Assembly: GCA_052389755.1 (NCBI GenBank)
Contig: JBQTHP010000131.1
Coordinates: forward strand, 1-9,976
DNA from: JBQTHP01 sp052389755
GTDB lineage: Bacteria > Pseudomonadota > Gammaproteobacteria > Steroidobacterales > Steroidobacteraceae
Direction of reading: 5' to 3'
Length of the DNA: 9,976 nucleotides
In this document: one piece after another, positions 1 through 9,747 of the stretch
How positions within the stretch are numbered: position 1 is the stretch's first letter
How the letters are laid out: the number at the start of each line of letters is the position of its first letter
The notes under the pieces: model-generated
Database searches by the model: none
What the model was told of the DNA's origin: nothing
Seen by the model: only the letters and a program-made list of their open reading frames with translations
Position numbers and translations under genes: made by a program

Positions 1-774
1 GTGTACTCGCTCGCGCTGAGCAAGGCATACGACTGGGGACTGGACTGGACGCTGGGCTACGCGTACACGGAGTCGAGCGACGTCAATCCGATGACCAGCT
101 CGGTCGCGTTCTCCAACTACGTGAACGTTTCGGTTTCCGACCCCAACGACCCGGGCGTCGCGCGCTCGAACTACAACATCAAGAATCGCTTCACGCTGGT
201 AGCGAACTTCAGGCGTGCGTTCTTCGGCGACAACCAGACCAAGATCACGTTGTATGGCCGCGTGAACGAAGGCCGGCCGTTCAGTCCGGTGTTCGTCGAC
301 GGCGGCAACATTTTCGGCGACACGCTCGACGACCGCCACCTGCTGTACATCCCGTCGGGTCCTACCGATCCGAAAGTGGTGTTCGCTCCGGGCTTCGACC
401 AGGCGGCATTCTTCTCGTATCTCGAGGCGAGCGGCCTCAACCAGTACGCCGGCGGCATCGCGCCCAGGAACTCGCTCGACGGCGCCTGGTGGCACAAGTT
501 CGACCTGAAGATCTCGCAGGAGCTGCCCTCGTTCGTCGACGGACACAAATTCTCGGCGTTCTTCATGATCGAGAACCTGGGCAACCTGATCAACGACGAC
601 TGGGGCGTGTTCAACGAGCAGAGCTTTCCGCACAACCTGCAACTGGTCGAATTCACGCGCAACGCGACGACCAACCAATACAACTTCAACACGTTCGTCA
701 CGCCGGCGGGCCAGGCGCGCGTGTCCGACGCGTCCCTGTGGGAGATCCGGTTCGGCATCAACTACAGCTTCTGA
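1..774 (+). CDS. TonB-dependent receptor, Oar-like, C-terminal part (5' end outside window)
   Basis: This is an open frame entering from the left edge and stopping at TGA 772-774; the first codon in the window need not be a start. The 257 visible residues are the distal part of an outer-membrane beta-barrel. Alternating aromatic/polar strands such as NRFTLVANFRRAFF and TKITLYGRVNEGRPFSPVF are separated by Asp/Asn/Gly-rich loops. The protein ends in WEIRFGINYSF, the terminal aromatic strand recognised by the BAM machinery. The NRF...GRPFSP pattern recalls the Oar-like receptors with an N-terminal carboxypeptidase-regulatory-like domain, but the plug and N-terminal domains lie outside the window and cannot be checked. 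Such receptors usually import large or scarce ligands using TonB energy; the ligand cannot be read from this part. A strong terminator follows 20 bases after the stop, so this gene closes its own transcription unit. The receptor class is well supported, the subfamily less so. Confidence 0.85.
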   Translation: MYSLALSKAYDWGLDWTLGYAYTESSDVNPMTSSVAFSNYVNVSVSDPNDPGVARSNYNIKNRFTLVANFRRAFFGDNQTKITLYGRVNEGRPFSPVFVDGGNIFGDTLDDRHLLYIPSGPTDPKVVFAPGFDQAAFFSYLEASGLNQYAGGIAPRNSLDGAWWHKFDLKISQELPSFVDGHKFSAFFMIENLGNLINDDWGVFNEQSFPHNLQLVEFTRNATTNQYNFNTFVTPAGQARVSDASLWEIRFGINYSF

Positions 775-793
775 GGCTGCAGCAAGCGACGAG

Positions 794-821
794 GGGCGGC
801 CCGCGCGGCCGCCCTTTTTTT
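794..821 (+). terminator. Rho-independent terminator after the TonB-dependent receptor
   Basis: A perfect 8-bp GC-only stem is formed by GGGCGGCC (794-801) and GGCCGCCC (807-814) around a 5-base CGCGC loop. It is followed immediately by seven T residues (815-821). This is a canonical intrinsic terminator for rightward transcription. There is no matching A tract on the left side, so it should not work for leftward transcription. It lies 20 bases after the receptor stop and ends 14 bases before the phosphatase ATG. Confidence 0.93.
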
Positions 822-835
822 CTGATGGCATCACG

Positions 836-1642
836 ATGCGAAACCAACTCCATTGCCTGATTGCGCTGGCCGCCGTGGTTCTCGTTGCGGCGTGTGTCTC
901 GCAACCCGTTCCGCCGGATCTCGGAGTGCTCTGGGTGCGCAACGCAGCGGAGTACCACGCGCTGGCGACCCAGGCCTATGCAGCGGCCGCCCAGGATCTG
1001 CAGCGCTTGATCGAAGACAAGTCCTGGAGTGCCCTGCCCGCCCAAGGCGCAGCGGCCGGACCGAAACCGGAGCTGAAGCCGGCGATCATTCTCGATATCG
1101 ACGAAACAGTGGTGAACAACGTCGAGTTTCAGGCAACACTCGAACCACCGTTCACCGAGGCCAAGTTCGACGCGTGGCACGAAGCCAACCAGTCGATCGC
1201 CGTTCCGGGTGCCGCGACCTTCGTGCAACGTGCCCGGGATGCTGGTGTCGAGCTCTTCTATGTGACCAACCGAAGCTGTGCACCGATCGCCGGTGTGGCT
1301 GATCCGTGCCCGCAGAAGGGTACGACGCTGGACGATCTGCGCGAGGCGGGAATCGCAGCCGATGCGCAAAGCGTCATGCTCTCCGACGAGAAGCCGGGCT
1401 GGACGCAGGAGAAGCAGGTACGGCGCGATCTGATCGGCAAGGACTACCGGGTCATCATGCTGGTTGGTGATGATCTCGGTGACTTCCTGCCGTGCGTGCG
1501 CAAGCGAGTGGTCGCGCCGTGCACCGAGCCGGCGACGCAGGGCAGCCGCAAGGCGGCGACCGAAAAGCATGCGGCGTACTGGGGCAACGGCTGGTATGTC
1601 CTGCCGAATCCCATGTACGGGTCGTGGACCGGGGTGCAGTGA
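836..1642 (+). CDS. Lipoprotein acid phosphatase / 5'-nucleotidase, HAD superfamily, e(P4)-like
   Basis: This 268-residue protein starts with a lipoprotein signal peptide: MRN, a hydrophobic run at residues 8-19, and lipobox VAAC with Cys20 as the lipidated residue. It is therefore expected on a periplasm-facing or outer membrane. The HAD phosphatase motifs are visible. DIDETVVNN contains nucleophile Asp87 and acid/base Asp89. FYVTNRS carries the motif-II Thr. A Lys-rich stretch KPGWTQEKQVRR follows, and GDDLGDF (Asp212, Asp213, Asp216) supplies the Mg2+ ligands. Length and motif order match the class C-like acid phosphatases typified by Haemophilus e(P4), which dephosphorylate 5'-nucleotides and NMN. 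The natural substrate here is inferred, not shown. ATG 836 is the first possible start after the last in-frame stop and gives a perfect signal peptide. However, only a weak GG (827-828) precedes it, not a real Shine-Dalgarno. No terminator is seen before the next gene, 72 bases on. Confidence 0.88.
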   Translation: MRNQLHCLIALAAVVLVAACVSQPVPPDLGVLWVRNAAEYHALATQAYAAAAQDLQRLIEDKSWSALPAQGAAAGPKPELKPAIILDIDETVVNNVEFQATLEPPFTEAKFDAWHEANQSIAVPGAATFVQRARDAGVELFYVTNRSCAPIAGVADPCPQKGTTLDDLREAGIAADAQSVMLSDEKPGWTQEKQVRRDLIGKDYRVIMLVGDDLGDFLPCVRKRVVAPCTEPATQGSRKAATEKHAAYWGNGWYVLPNPMYGSWTGVQ

Positions 1643-1653
1643 CGCGCACGGAT

Positions 1654-1682
1654 TTGACCGCTGCCGGGGGCTGTGCTACCTG
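1654..1682 (+). promoter_or_regulatory. Candidate sigma70-type promoter for the pyrimidine operon
   Basis: In the 72-bp gap before mmsA, TTGACC (1654-1659) resembles a -35 box. It is followed after 17 bases by TACCTG (1677-1682), preceded by TG at 1674-1675 as in extended -10 elements. The -10 match is poor because it lacks the final T, so the promoter call is tentative. Transcription would start near 1689-1690 and leave a leader of about 25 bases. TTGACC is also the left half of the RutR operator consensus as I recall it from E. coli (TTGACCA-NN-TGGTCAA). The matching right half is absent here. Confidence 0.3.
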
Positions 1683-1704
1683 AATCCTGACTAATCAGAC
1701 AGGT
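1678..1704. promoter_or_regulatory. Candidate operator: overlapping inverted repeats before mmsA
   Basis: Two dyads overlap in this gap. The outer one pairs ACCTG (1678-1682) with CAGGT (1700-1704) over a 17-base spacer. The inner one is CTGA (1687-1690), four bases CTAA, then TCAG (1695-1698), which is TetR-like in size. Both cover the predicted transcription start and sit just upstream of the GTG of mmsA, where a repressor would act. A RutR-like regulator is encoded at the end of the same operon, so autoregulation through this site is plausible. Short dyads arise by chance, so confidence is low. Confidence 0.3.
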
Positions 1705-1714
1705 CGAGTAAGCC

Positions 1715-3217
<1,503 letters not shown>

Positions 3218-3234
3218 TTCCGGCGAGACTCACC

Positions 3235-3246
3235 GGGGGTGCGAGG
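3235..3246 (+). promoter_or_regulatory. Ribosome binding site of the ureidopropionase gene
   Basis: GGGGG (3235-3239) lies 7 bases from ATG 3247, and GAGG (3243-3246) directly abuts it. The purine-rich stretch supports ATG 3247 as the start within the 29-base gap after mmsA. Confidence 0.5.
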
Positions 3247-4121
<875 letters not shown>

Positions 4122-4125
<4 letters not shown>

Positions 4126-5627
4126 TGGGCGAGCCCGCAAAAAGCCGGACGGTGCGGGTCGGCGAGTTCTACGAGCTCGAAGTCGGCGCGGATCTCGCCG
4201 CGAGCGCGCGCTTCAACAAGGACATCGCGCCCACGCGGGTCGCACAGCGCAGCTGGAACGCGTGGCACATCACTGCGCTGTGGGTAGGCATGGCGATCTG
4301 CGTGCCGACCTACACGCTGGGCGGCGTACTGACGACGTACTTCGGGCTCTCCGTCGGCGAGGCGTTGTGGGCGATATTCATCGCCAACGTCATCGTGCTG
4401 ATACCGCTCATCCTCAACGCCTTCGGCGGCACCAAGTTCGGCATTCCATTCCCGGTCATGCTGCGTTCCTCGTTCGGAATCATCGGCTCCAACGTCCCGG
4501 CGCTGATCCGCGCGCTGGTGGCCTGCGGGTGGTTTGGGATTCAGACGCTGTTCGGCGGGATCGCCGTACACCTGCTGTTGTCGGCGATCTCCGATAGCTG
4601 GGCGCAGCTCGGCGGGGTGGGCGAGGTCCTGGGCTTCCTCATTTTCTGGGTCGCGAACGTGTGGGTGGTGATCCGCGGCTCGGAATCGATCAAGCACCTG
4701 GAGGCTTTCGCGGCGCCACTGCTGTTGCTCGTCGGCGCGGGACTGCTCTGGTGGGCGTGGCCGCAGGCTTCGGTGAGCGAGTTGCTTGCGCGACCCGGCA
4801 ACCGGCCGCCGGATGCACCGTTGCCCGGCTACTTCTTCGCCGGTCTCACCGCGATGGTGGGCTTCTGGGCGACGTTGTCGCTGAACATTCCGGATTTCAG
4901 CCGCTTCGCCCGATCGCAGAAGAGCCAGATCATCGGTCAGATCATCGGCCTGCCGCTGACCATGCTCCTCTTCGCCGGGCTCGGCGTGGTGATGACCGCC
5001 GCCTCCGCGGAACTGGTCGGCGAGACCGTCTCCGACCCGATCAACCTGATCGGACGGATCGACAGCCCGTTCTGGGTGGTCGTCTCGATGATCATCATCA
5101 TCGTGGCGACGATCTCAACCAACACGGCGGCGAACATCGTCTCGCCCACCAACGACTTCCAGAACGTGGCTCCCCGTCTTATTGGACAGAAACAAGGGGT
5201 GCTGCTCACCGGCTTCATCGGCCTGGCATTGATGAGCTGGGAATTGTTCAAGCGCATGGGCTGGCTCGAGTCGGGCGTCAGCGTCGACAGCCTGTACTCG
5301 AACTGGCTCATCGGCTACTCGAGCCTGCTCGGTCCAATCGCGGGCATCATGGTCGTGGACTATTTCATCGTGCGCAGGCAGCACTACGACCTGCCGGGCC
5401 TATATCTGGATCAGGGCCCGTATCCGGCGTGGAACTTCGCGGGATTCGTGGCGTTTCTCGTGCCCGTCGCGTTGACGCTGGTTGCCATCACCACGGGCGC
5501 GCTGCAGTGGTTTTACACCTATGGGTGGTTCACCGGCTCGCTGCTCGGCGGGACCATTTATTACCTGAGCAGCCGGTGGAGCCTGCAGAAATCCGCCGTT
5601 GCGCAGTCCCTCGAGAGCAGAGCGTAG
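4122..5627 (+). CDS. NCS1-family nucleobase/hydantoin:cation symporter
   Basis: This is an inner-membrane permease of about 500 residues with roughly twelve hydrophobic helices, of the nucleobase-cation-symport-1 family (Mhp1, allantoin and uracil permeases). NCS1 motifs are FNKDIAPT and RSWNAWHITALW at the N-terminus, FGIPFPVMLRSSFGIIG, GFWATLSLNIPDFSRFA and STNTAANIVSPTNDF. The residues known to sandwich and hydrogen-bond hydantoin in Mhp1 appear conserved with matching spacing. Trp137 and Gln141 in GWFGIQT correspond to Mhp1 Trp117 and Gln121, and Trp249 in FWATLS to Trp220 (numbering from ATG 4122). The cargo is probably uracil, thymine, dihydrouracil or hydantoin, taken up with Na+ or H+; the exact ligand cannot be read. 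Two consecutive ATG codons (4122 and 4125) are possible starts. Both overlap the upstream TGA, and AAGG (4115-4118) is better spaced for 4125. Starts further upstream would lie deep inside the previous gene. Translational coupling with the ureidopropionase is likely. Confidence 0.92.
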
Positions 5628-5628
5628 C

Positions 5629-5633
5629 GAGGT
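5629..5633 (+). promoter_or_regulatory. Ribosome binding site fixing the dihydropyrimidinase start
   Basis: GAGGT lies 7 bases before ATG 5641 and directly after the permease stop codon (5625-5627). It settles the start at 5641 rather than the in-frame TTG at 5599, which lies inside the permease gene. Confidence 0.65.
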
Positions 5634-5640
5634 GGTCGAC

Positions 5641-7080
5641 ATGGCTGTACTCATCAAAGGCGGCACCGTCGTTACGGCCGATCAAGCCTACCGCGCGGAC
5701 GTCCTGTGCGCGGATGGAAAGATCGTAGAAATTGCACAAGGCATCGCAGCGCCCGCGCGCAGCGAGGTGATCGATGCGGGCGGCCAGTACGTCATGCCCG
5801 GCGGAATCGACCCGCACACCCACATGCAGCTCCCTTTCATGGGAACCGTGGCCAGCGACGATTTCTATTCGGGCACCGCCGCGGGCCTCGCCGGCGGCAC
5901 GACCATGATCATCGATTTCGTCATCCCGAATCCGCGCCAGCGGATCATGGAGGCCTGGCGGCAGTGGCGCGAATGGGCGCAAAAGGCCGTGGCGGATTAT
6001 TCGTTCCATGTCGCCATCACCTGGTGGGACGAGAGCGTGCGCGAGGACATGGTGAGCCTCGTGCGCGAGCACGGCGTCAACAGCTTCAAGCACTTCATGG
6101 CGTACAAGAACGCCATCATGTGCGACGACGAGACGCTGGTGAACAGCTTCTCCACCGCGTTGACGCTGGGCGCGATCGTCACCGTGCATGCGGAAAACGG
6201 CGACCTGGTTTTCAAGCTGCAGGACCAGATCTACAAACGCGGCATCACCGGGCCCGAGGGTCATCCGCTGTCCCGCCCGCCGGAAGTCGAGGGCGAGGCC
6301 GCCAATCGCGCCATCCGCATCGCTGAAGTCATCAAGGTCCCGATCTATGTGGTGCACGTTTCCTCGCGACAGTCGCTCGAGGCGATCACGCGCGCGCGCA
6401 ACGAAGGGCAACGCGTATTCGGAGAGGTCCTTGCCGGACACCTGCTCATCGACGACTCCGTGTATCGAGATACAAATTTCGAACGCGCCGCGGCGCACGT
6501 GATGAGCCCGCCGTTCCGCTCGCCAGAGCATCAGGTGGCGCTGTGGCGCGGCCTGCAGGCCGGTAATCTCCAGACCACCGCGACCGATCACTGCACGTTC
6601 TGCGCGGATCAGAAAGCGGCGGGCAAGGACGATTTCCGCAAGATCCCCAACGGCACGGCGGGAATCGAGAACCGCCTGGAGGTGCTGTGGCATCACGGGG
6701 TCGGTACCGGCCGGCTGACCATGAACGAGTTCGTGCGCGTCACCTCCACCAACGCGGCCCAGATCTTCAACATCTATCCGCGCAAGGGCAGCATCTCGGT
6801 CGGCGCCGATGCCGACCTCGTGGTCTGGGACCCGTCCGCGAGCAAGACGATTTCCGTGAAGACGCATCGTCAGAAGGTCGACTTCAACATCTTCGAGGGC
6901 ATGACCGTGAAAGGCTGCGCCTCGCATACCGTAAGCGCCGGGAAGCTGGTGTATGCGAAGGGCGATCTGCGGGTCGAGCGCGGCGCCGGCAAGTACGTCC
7001 AGCGTCCGGCGTACGCTCCGTACTACGACGCGGTGAAGAAGCAGCTGGAGCTGACCGCGCCCCGGCCGGTGCGGCGCTGA
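5641..7080 (+). CDS. hydA: Dihydropyrimidinase / D-hydantoinase
   Basis: This 479-residue cytoplasmic enzyme of the cyclic amidohydrolase (urease-related) superfamily opens the ring of dihydrouracil or dihydrothymine to N-carbamoyl-beta-amino acids. It also acts on 5-substituted hydantoins. All binuclear-zinc ligands are present at almost the positions known for bacterial D-hydantoinases. His59 and His61 are in DPHTHMQLP, the carboxylated bridging Lys150 in NSFKHFMAYK, His183 in VHAENGD, His239 in VVHVSS, and Asp316 in TDHCTF. Tyr155 in MAYK is the substrate-binding tyrosine. The N-terminal LIKGGTVVTAD strand and the C-terminal GSISVGADADLVVWDP segment form the usual small beta-sandwich. Length and motif order are normal, and nothing suggests a non-catalytic DRP-type homologue. 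The gene lies 13 bases after the permease, and its TGA overlaps the preT start as TGATG. The neighbouring preTA genes make dihydropyrimidine the likely physiological substrate; the symbol hyuA or dht is also used for this family. Confidence 0.95.
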   Translation: MAVLIKGGTVVTADQAYRADVLCADGKIVEIAQGIAAPARSEVIDAGGQYVMPGGIDPHTHMQLPFMGTVASDDFYSGTAAGLAGGTTMIIDFVIPNPRQRIMEAWRQWREWAQKAVADYSFHVAITWWDESVREDMVSLVREHGVNSFKHFMAYKNAIMCDDETLVNSFSTALTLGAIVTVHAENGDLVFKLQDQIYKRGITGPEGHPLSRPPEVEGEAANRAIRIAEVIKVPIYVVHVSSRQSLEAITRARNEGQRVFGEVLAGHLLIDDSVYRDTNFERAAAHVMSPPFRSPEHQVALWRGLQAGNLQTTATDHCTFCADQKAAGKDDFRKIPNGTAGIENRLEVLWHHGVGTGRLTMNEFVRVTSTNAAQIFNIYPRKGSISVGADADLVVWDPSASKTISVKTHRQKVDFNIFEGMTVKGCASHTVSAGKLVYAKGDLRVERGAGKYVQRPAYAPYYDAVKKQLELTAPRPVRR

Positions 7081-8444
7081 TGGCGAAACCCGTCACTGAT
7101 GCGGCAGACGTCCGGCCGGGACGTCTCAGCGACGAGCAGATCGCCGTCAACTTTGCGGACATGCACCCGCCCCTGTCGCCGTCGGAAGCGATCATCGACG
7201 CCGACCGTTGCTACTTCTGCTACGCCGCCCCCTGCACGACCGCATGTCCGACGGGCATCGACATTCCTGGCTTCATCCAGAAAATTCGCAGCGGCAACTT
7301 GAAAGGCTCGGCACACACCATCCTCAGCGAAAACATCATGGGTGGCATGTGCGCCCGGGTGTGCCCGACGGAGGTGCTGTGCGAGCAGGCGTGCGTGCGC
7401 AACACGCACGAAGACCGGCCGGTGCGCATCGGCTTGCTGCAGCGCTACGCCACCGATCCGATTTTCGAGCAGCGCACTCCCCTGTTCGAGCGCGCGCCGG
7501 CCACCGGGCGCACCGTCGCCGTGGTCGGCGGCGGCCCGGCCGGCTTGAGCTGCGCGCATCGGCTCGCGATGCTGGGGCACAGCGTCACCGTGTTCGAGCC
7601 ACAAGAGAAACTCGGCGGGCTCAACGAGTACGGCATCGCCGCGTACAAGACACCGGACGATTTCGCCGCTCGCGAGGTCGAATACATCCTCAGCATCGGC
7701 GGCATCGAGGTCCGCACCGGCGTGGCGTTGGGCAAGGACGTCGCGCTCGCCGAGCTGCGCGCGAAATACGACGCGGTGTTTCTCGGTGTCGGTCTGGGCG
7801 GCGTCAACGGCCTCGGCCTCGATGGCGAACGCCTCGAGGGCGTGGAGAACGCGGTCGACTACATCGCAACTCTGCGGCAGGCGCAGAACAAGGCGTCGCT
7901 GCCGGTAGGCCGCAGAGTCGTCGTGATCGGTGGCGGCATGACCGCGATCGACATCGCGGTCCAGAGCAAAGCCCTCGGCGCGGAAGAGGTGACCATCGTC
8001 TATCGGCGCGGCCAGGAACACATGAACGCCAGCCGTTACGAGCAGGAGTTCGCCCAGATCCGGGGAGCGACGGTCAGGTACTGGTCGAGGCCGCGGAAGC
8101 TCCTGACTGCGGATGGACGTGTGCGCGCCGTCGAGTTCGAGACGACGAGGATCGCGCAGGGCGGACGGCTGGAAGGCACGGGACACACGTTCGTGCTCGA
8201 TGCCGACGTGGTGTTCAAAGCGATCGGGCAGAAGGTGCTGTGGGAACGCCTCGCAGAGACCGCGGAGATCATCGAGCTGCGCGAGGACAGGATCGTGGTC
8301 GACGAGGAACGAAGGACCTCGCTACCGGGTGTGTGGGCCGGCGGCGACTGCGTTTACGGCGGCACGGATCTCACGGTGTCCGCAGTGCAGGACGGCAAGC
8401 TCGCCGCCCTGTCCATCGACAGATTTCTCAGGCGAGGTTCGTGA
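7080..8444 (+). CDS. preT: NAD(P)-dependent dihydropyrimidine dehydrogenase, small subunit PreT
   Basis: This 454-residue electron-input subunit carries electrons between NAD(P)H and the PreA subunit, which reduces uracil or thymine at the 5,6 bond. An N-terminal double [4Fe-4S] domain has Cys44, 47, 52, 56 (spacing 2-4-3) and Cys91, 95, 101, 105. Gln121 stands 16 residues after Cys105, where mammalian DPD uses glutamine as a cluster ligand. An FAD-binding Rossmann motif follows at VVGGGPAGLSCAH (Gly150, Gly152, Gly155), with KLGGLNEYGI after it. A second nucleotide-binding fold for NAD(P) is at VVIGGGMTAIDIA (about 284-290). The FAD fold closes with PGVWAGGDCVYGGTDL. The architecture equals the N-terminal half of animal DPD and E. 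coli PreT; the glutamate synthase small subunit is the more distant alternative, excluded by the PreA partner next door. The start at ATG 7080 overlaps the dihydropyrimidinase TGA, and the frame upstream of it is antiparalogous noise inside that gene. One base separates it from preA. Confidence 0.95.
   Translation: MAKPVTDAADVRPGRLSDEQIAVNFADMHPPLSPSEAIIDADRCYFCYAAPCTTACPTGIDIPGFIQKIRSGNLKGSAHTILSENIMGGMCARVCPTEVLCEQACVRNTHEDRPVRIGLLQRYATDPIFEQRTPLFERAPATGRTVAVVGGGPAGLSCAHRLAMLGHSVTVFEPQEKLGGLNEYGIAAYKTPDDFAAREVEYILSIGGIEVRTGVALGKDVALAELRAKYDAVFLGVGLGGVNGLGLDGERLEGVENAVDYIATLRQAQNKASLPVGRRVVVIGGGMTAIDIAVQSKALGAEEVTIVYRRGQEHMNASRYEQEFAQIRGATVRYWSRPRKLLTADGRVRAVEFETTRIAQGGRLEGTGHTFVLDADVVFKAIGQKVLWERLAETAEIIELREDRIVVDEERRTSLPGVWAGGDCVYGGTDLTVSAVQDGKLAALSIDRFLRRGS
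8434..8437 (+). promoter_or_regulatory. Ribosome binding site fixing the preA start
   Basis: GAGG at 8434-8437, inside the last codons of preT, is 8 bases from ATG 8446. This supports the short PreA start at 8446 rather than in-frame codons further upstream within preT. Confidence 0.65.
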
Positions 8445-8445
8445 C

Positions 8446-9747
8446 ATGGCCGACCTGACCACGGAATTTCTCGGCATCAAGTCGCCGAATCCCTTCTGGC
8501 TGGCATCGGCGCCGCCGACGGACAAGGCCTACAACGTCAATCGGGCCTTCGAGGCAGGCTGGGGCGGTGCAGTCTGGAAAACTCTTGGTGAAGATCCGCC
8601 GATCGTCAACGTGAGTGGTCCGCGCTACGGGGCCATCCATGGCAATGACCGGCGCGTGATCGGTTTCAACAACATCGAGCTGATCACCGACCGGCCGCTG
8701 GACATCAACCTCGCGGAAATCCGCCAGATCAAGCGAGACTGGCCGGACCGGGCCTTGATCGTTTCGGTCATGTTGCCGATGCGCGAAGAGAGCTGGGCGA
8801 AGTACGTGCCGATGATCGAGGACACCGGCGCGGACGGCCTCGAGCTCAACTTCGGCTGCCCGCACGGCATGTCCGAGCGCGGCATGGGCTCCGCAGTGGG
8901 CCAGGTGCCGGAGTACATCCAGCTGGCCGCGCAGTGGTGCAAGAAGTACGCGCGTGTGCCGGTGATCGTGAAGCTGACACCCAATATCACCAACATCCTG
9001 CCCGCGGCCAAGGCCGCGAGGGACGGCGGCGCCGACGCCGTGTCGCTGATCAACACGCTGAACTCGATCATGCGCGTCGACTACGACACGCTGACCATCT
9101 ACCCGTCGACCGACGGCAAGGGATCGCACGGCGGCTACTGCGGTCCGGCCGTCAAGCCGATTGCCTTGCACATGGTCGCGGAGATCGCCCGCTCGCGCGA
9201 GACCGCGGGCCTGCCGATCTCCGGTATCGGTGGGATCACCGACTGGCGCGACGCGGTCGACTTCCTCGCCCTCGGCGCAACGACCGTCCAGGTCTGCACG
9301 GCCGCGATGGTCTATGGGTTCAAGATCATCGACGACCTGGTGGACGGGCTACGAAACTATCTCGAACGCAAGGGCTTTGCCTCGGTTCACCAGTTGGTCG
9401 GCAAGGCCGTCCCGAGCGTGACCGACTGGCAGTACCTGAATCTCAACCACGTGGACAAGGCCTGGATCGACCAGGACCTGTGCATCAAGTGCGGGCGCTG
9501 CCACATCGCCTGCGAGGATGCGGCGCACCAGGCGATAACGTCGAGCGTGAACGGCGAGCGGCGCTTCGAGGTGATCGACGCCGAGTGCGTCGGTTGCAAC
9601 CTGTGCGTCAGCGTCTGTCCGGTGCAAGGCTGCATCACGATGCGCCCGATGACGAGCGGCATCGATCCGCGCACCGGTCGCGCGATCGCGCGCGAGAAAG
9701 CCGATTGGACGACGCACCCGAACAACCCGGGACGGCGGCCGGCGTGA
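8446..9747 (+). CDS. preA: NAD(P)-dependent dihydropyrimidine dehydrogenase, catalytic subunit PreA
   Basis: This 433-residue subunit reduces uracil and thymine to the dihydro forms. Residues 1-330 are a dihydroorotate-dehydrogenase-like FMN barrel, opening with LTTEFLGIKSPNPFWLASAP. The active-site loop NFGCPHGMSERGMG holds Asn135 and the proton-donor Cys138, equivalent to Asn668 and Cys671 of mammalian DPD. KLTPNITNI, SLINTLNS, SGIGGITDW and TTVQVCTAAM form the FMN/phosphate-binding strands. The C-terminus has two ferredoxin-type clusters. Cys346, 349, 352 and 356 bind the first, and Cys381, 384, 387 and 391 the second; both use spacing 2-2-3. Together with PreT this rebuilds the domain order of single-chain animal DPD from two polypeptides, as in E. 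coli PreTA. The residue between Phe and Cys in the loop is Gly where mammalian DPD has Ser670. The TGA overlaps the GTG of the regulator gene. Dihydroorotate dehydrogenase is excluded by the DPD-type loop and double ferredoxin tail. Confidence 0.96.
   Translation: MADLTTEFLGIKSPNPFWLASAPPTDKAYNVNRAFEAGWGGAVWKTLGEDPPIVNVSGPRYGAIHGNDRRVIGFNNIELITDRPLDINLAEIRQIKRDWPDRALIVSVMLPMREESWAKYVPMIEDTGADGLELNFGCPHGMSERGMGSAVGQVPEYIQLAAQWCKKYARVPVIVKLTPNITNILPAAKAARDGGADAVSLINTLNSIMRVDYDTLTIYPSTDGKGSHGGYCGPAVKPIALHMVAEIARSRETAGLPISGIGGITDWRDAVDFLALGATTVQVCTAAMVYGFKIIDDLVDGLRNYLERKGFASVHQLVGKAVPSVTDWQYLNLNHVDKAWIDQDLCIKCGRCHIACEDAAHQAITSSVNGERRFEVIDAECVGCNLCVSVCPVQGCITMRPMTSGIDPRTGRAIAREKADWTTHPNNPGRRPA

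Noticed and set aside
1654..1669. Complete RutR operator starting at TTGACC
   Set aside because: The consensus needs a mirrored TGGTCAA half. The bases that follow TTGACC do not match it, so only a half-site is present and it may simply be a -35 box.
3218..3246. Possible terminator hairpin between mmsA and the ureidopropionase gene (CCGG repeats)
   Set aside because: The stem is only four bases and no T tract follows, so it would not stop transcription.
5530..6927. Long minus-strand open frame (465 codons) opposite dihydropyrimidinase; similar ones at 3208-4140 and 7023-8186
   Set aside because: They lie wholly opposite genes with full catalytic motifs. Their translations are rich in His, Arg, Asp and Val with no recognisable domain, as expected from the antisense of GC-rich coding DNA.
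8851..8859. Gly instead of Ser before the catalytic Cys in PreA (mammalian DPD Ser670)
   Set aside because: The rest of the loop is well preserved, and I believe the NFGCPHGM form is common in bacterial PreA. It is probably a lineage difference rather than a functional oddity.
7080..9747. preT and preA as a single DPD gene broken by a frameshift
   Set aside because: preT ends in a proper TGA, preA has its own ATG with GAGG at good spacing, and the two-subunit form is known from E. coli preTA. The split is natural.
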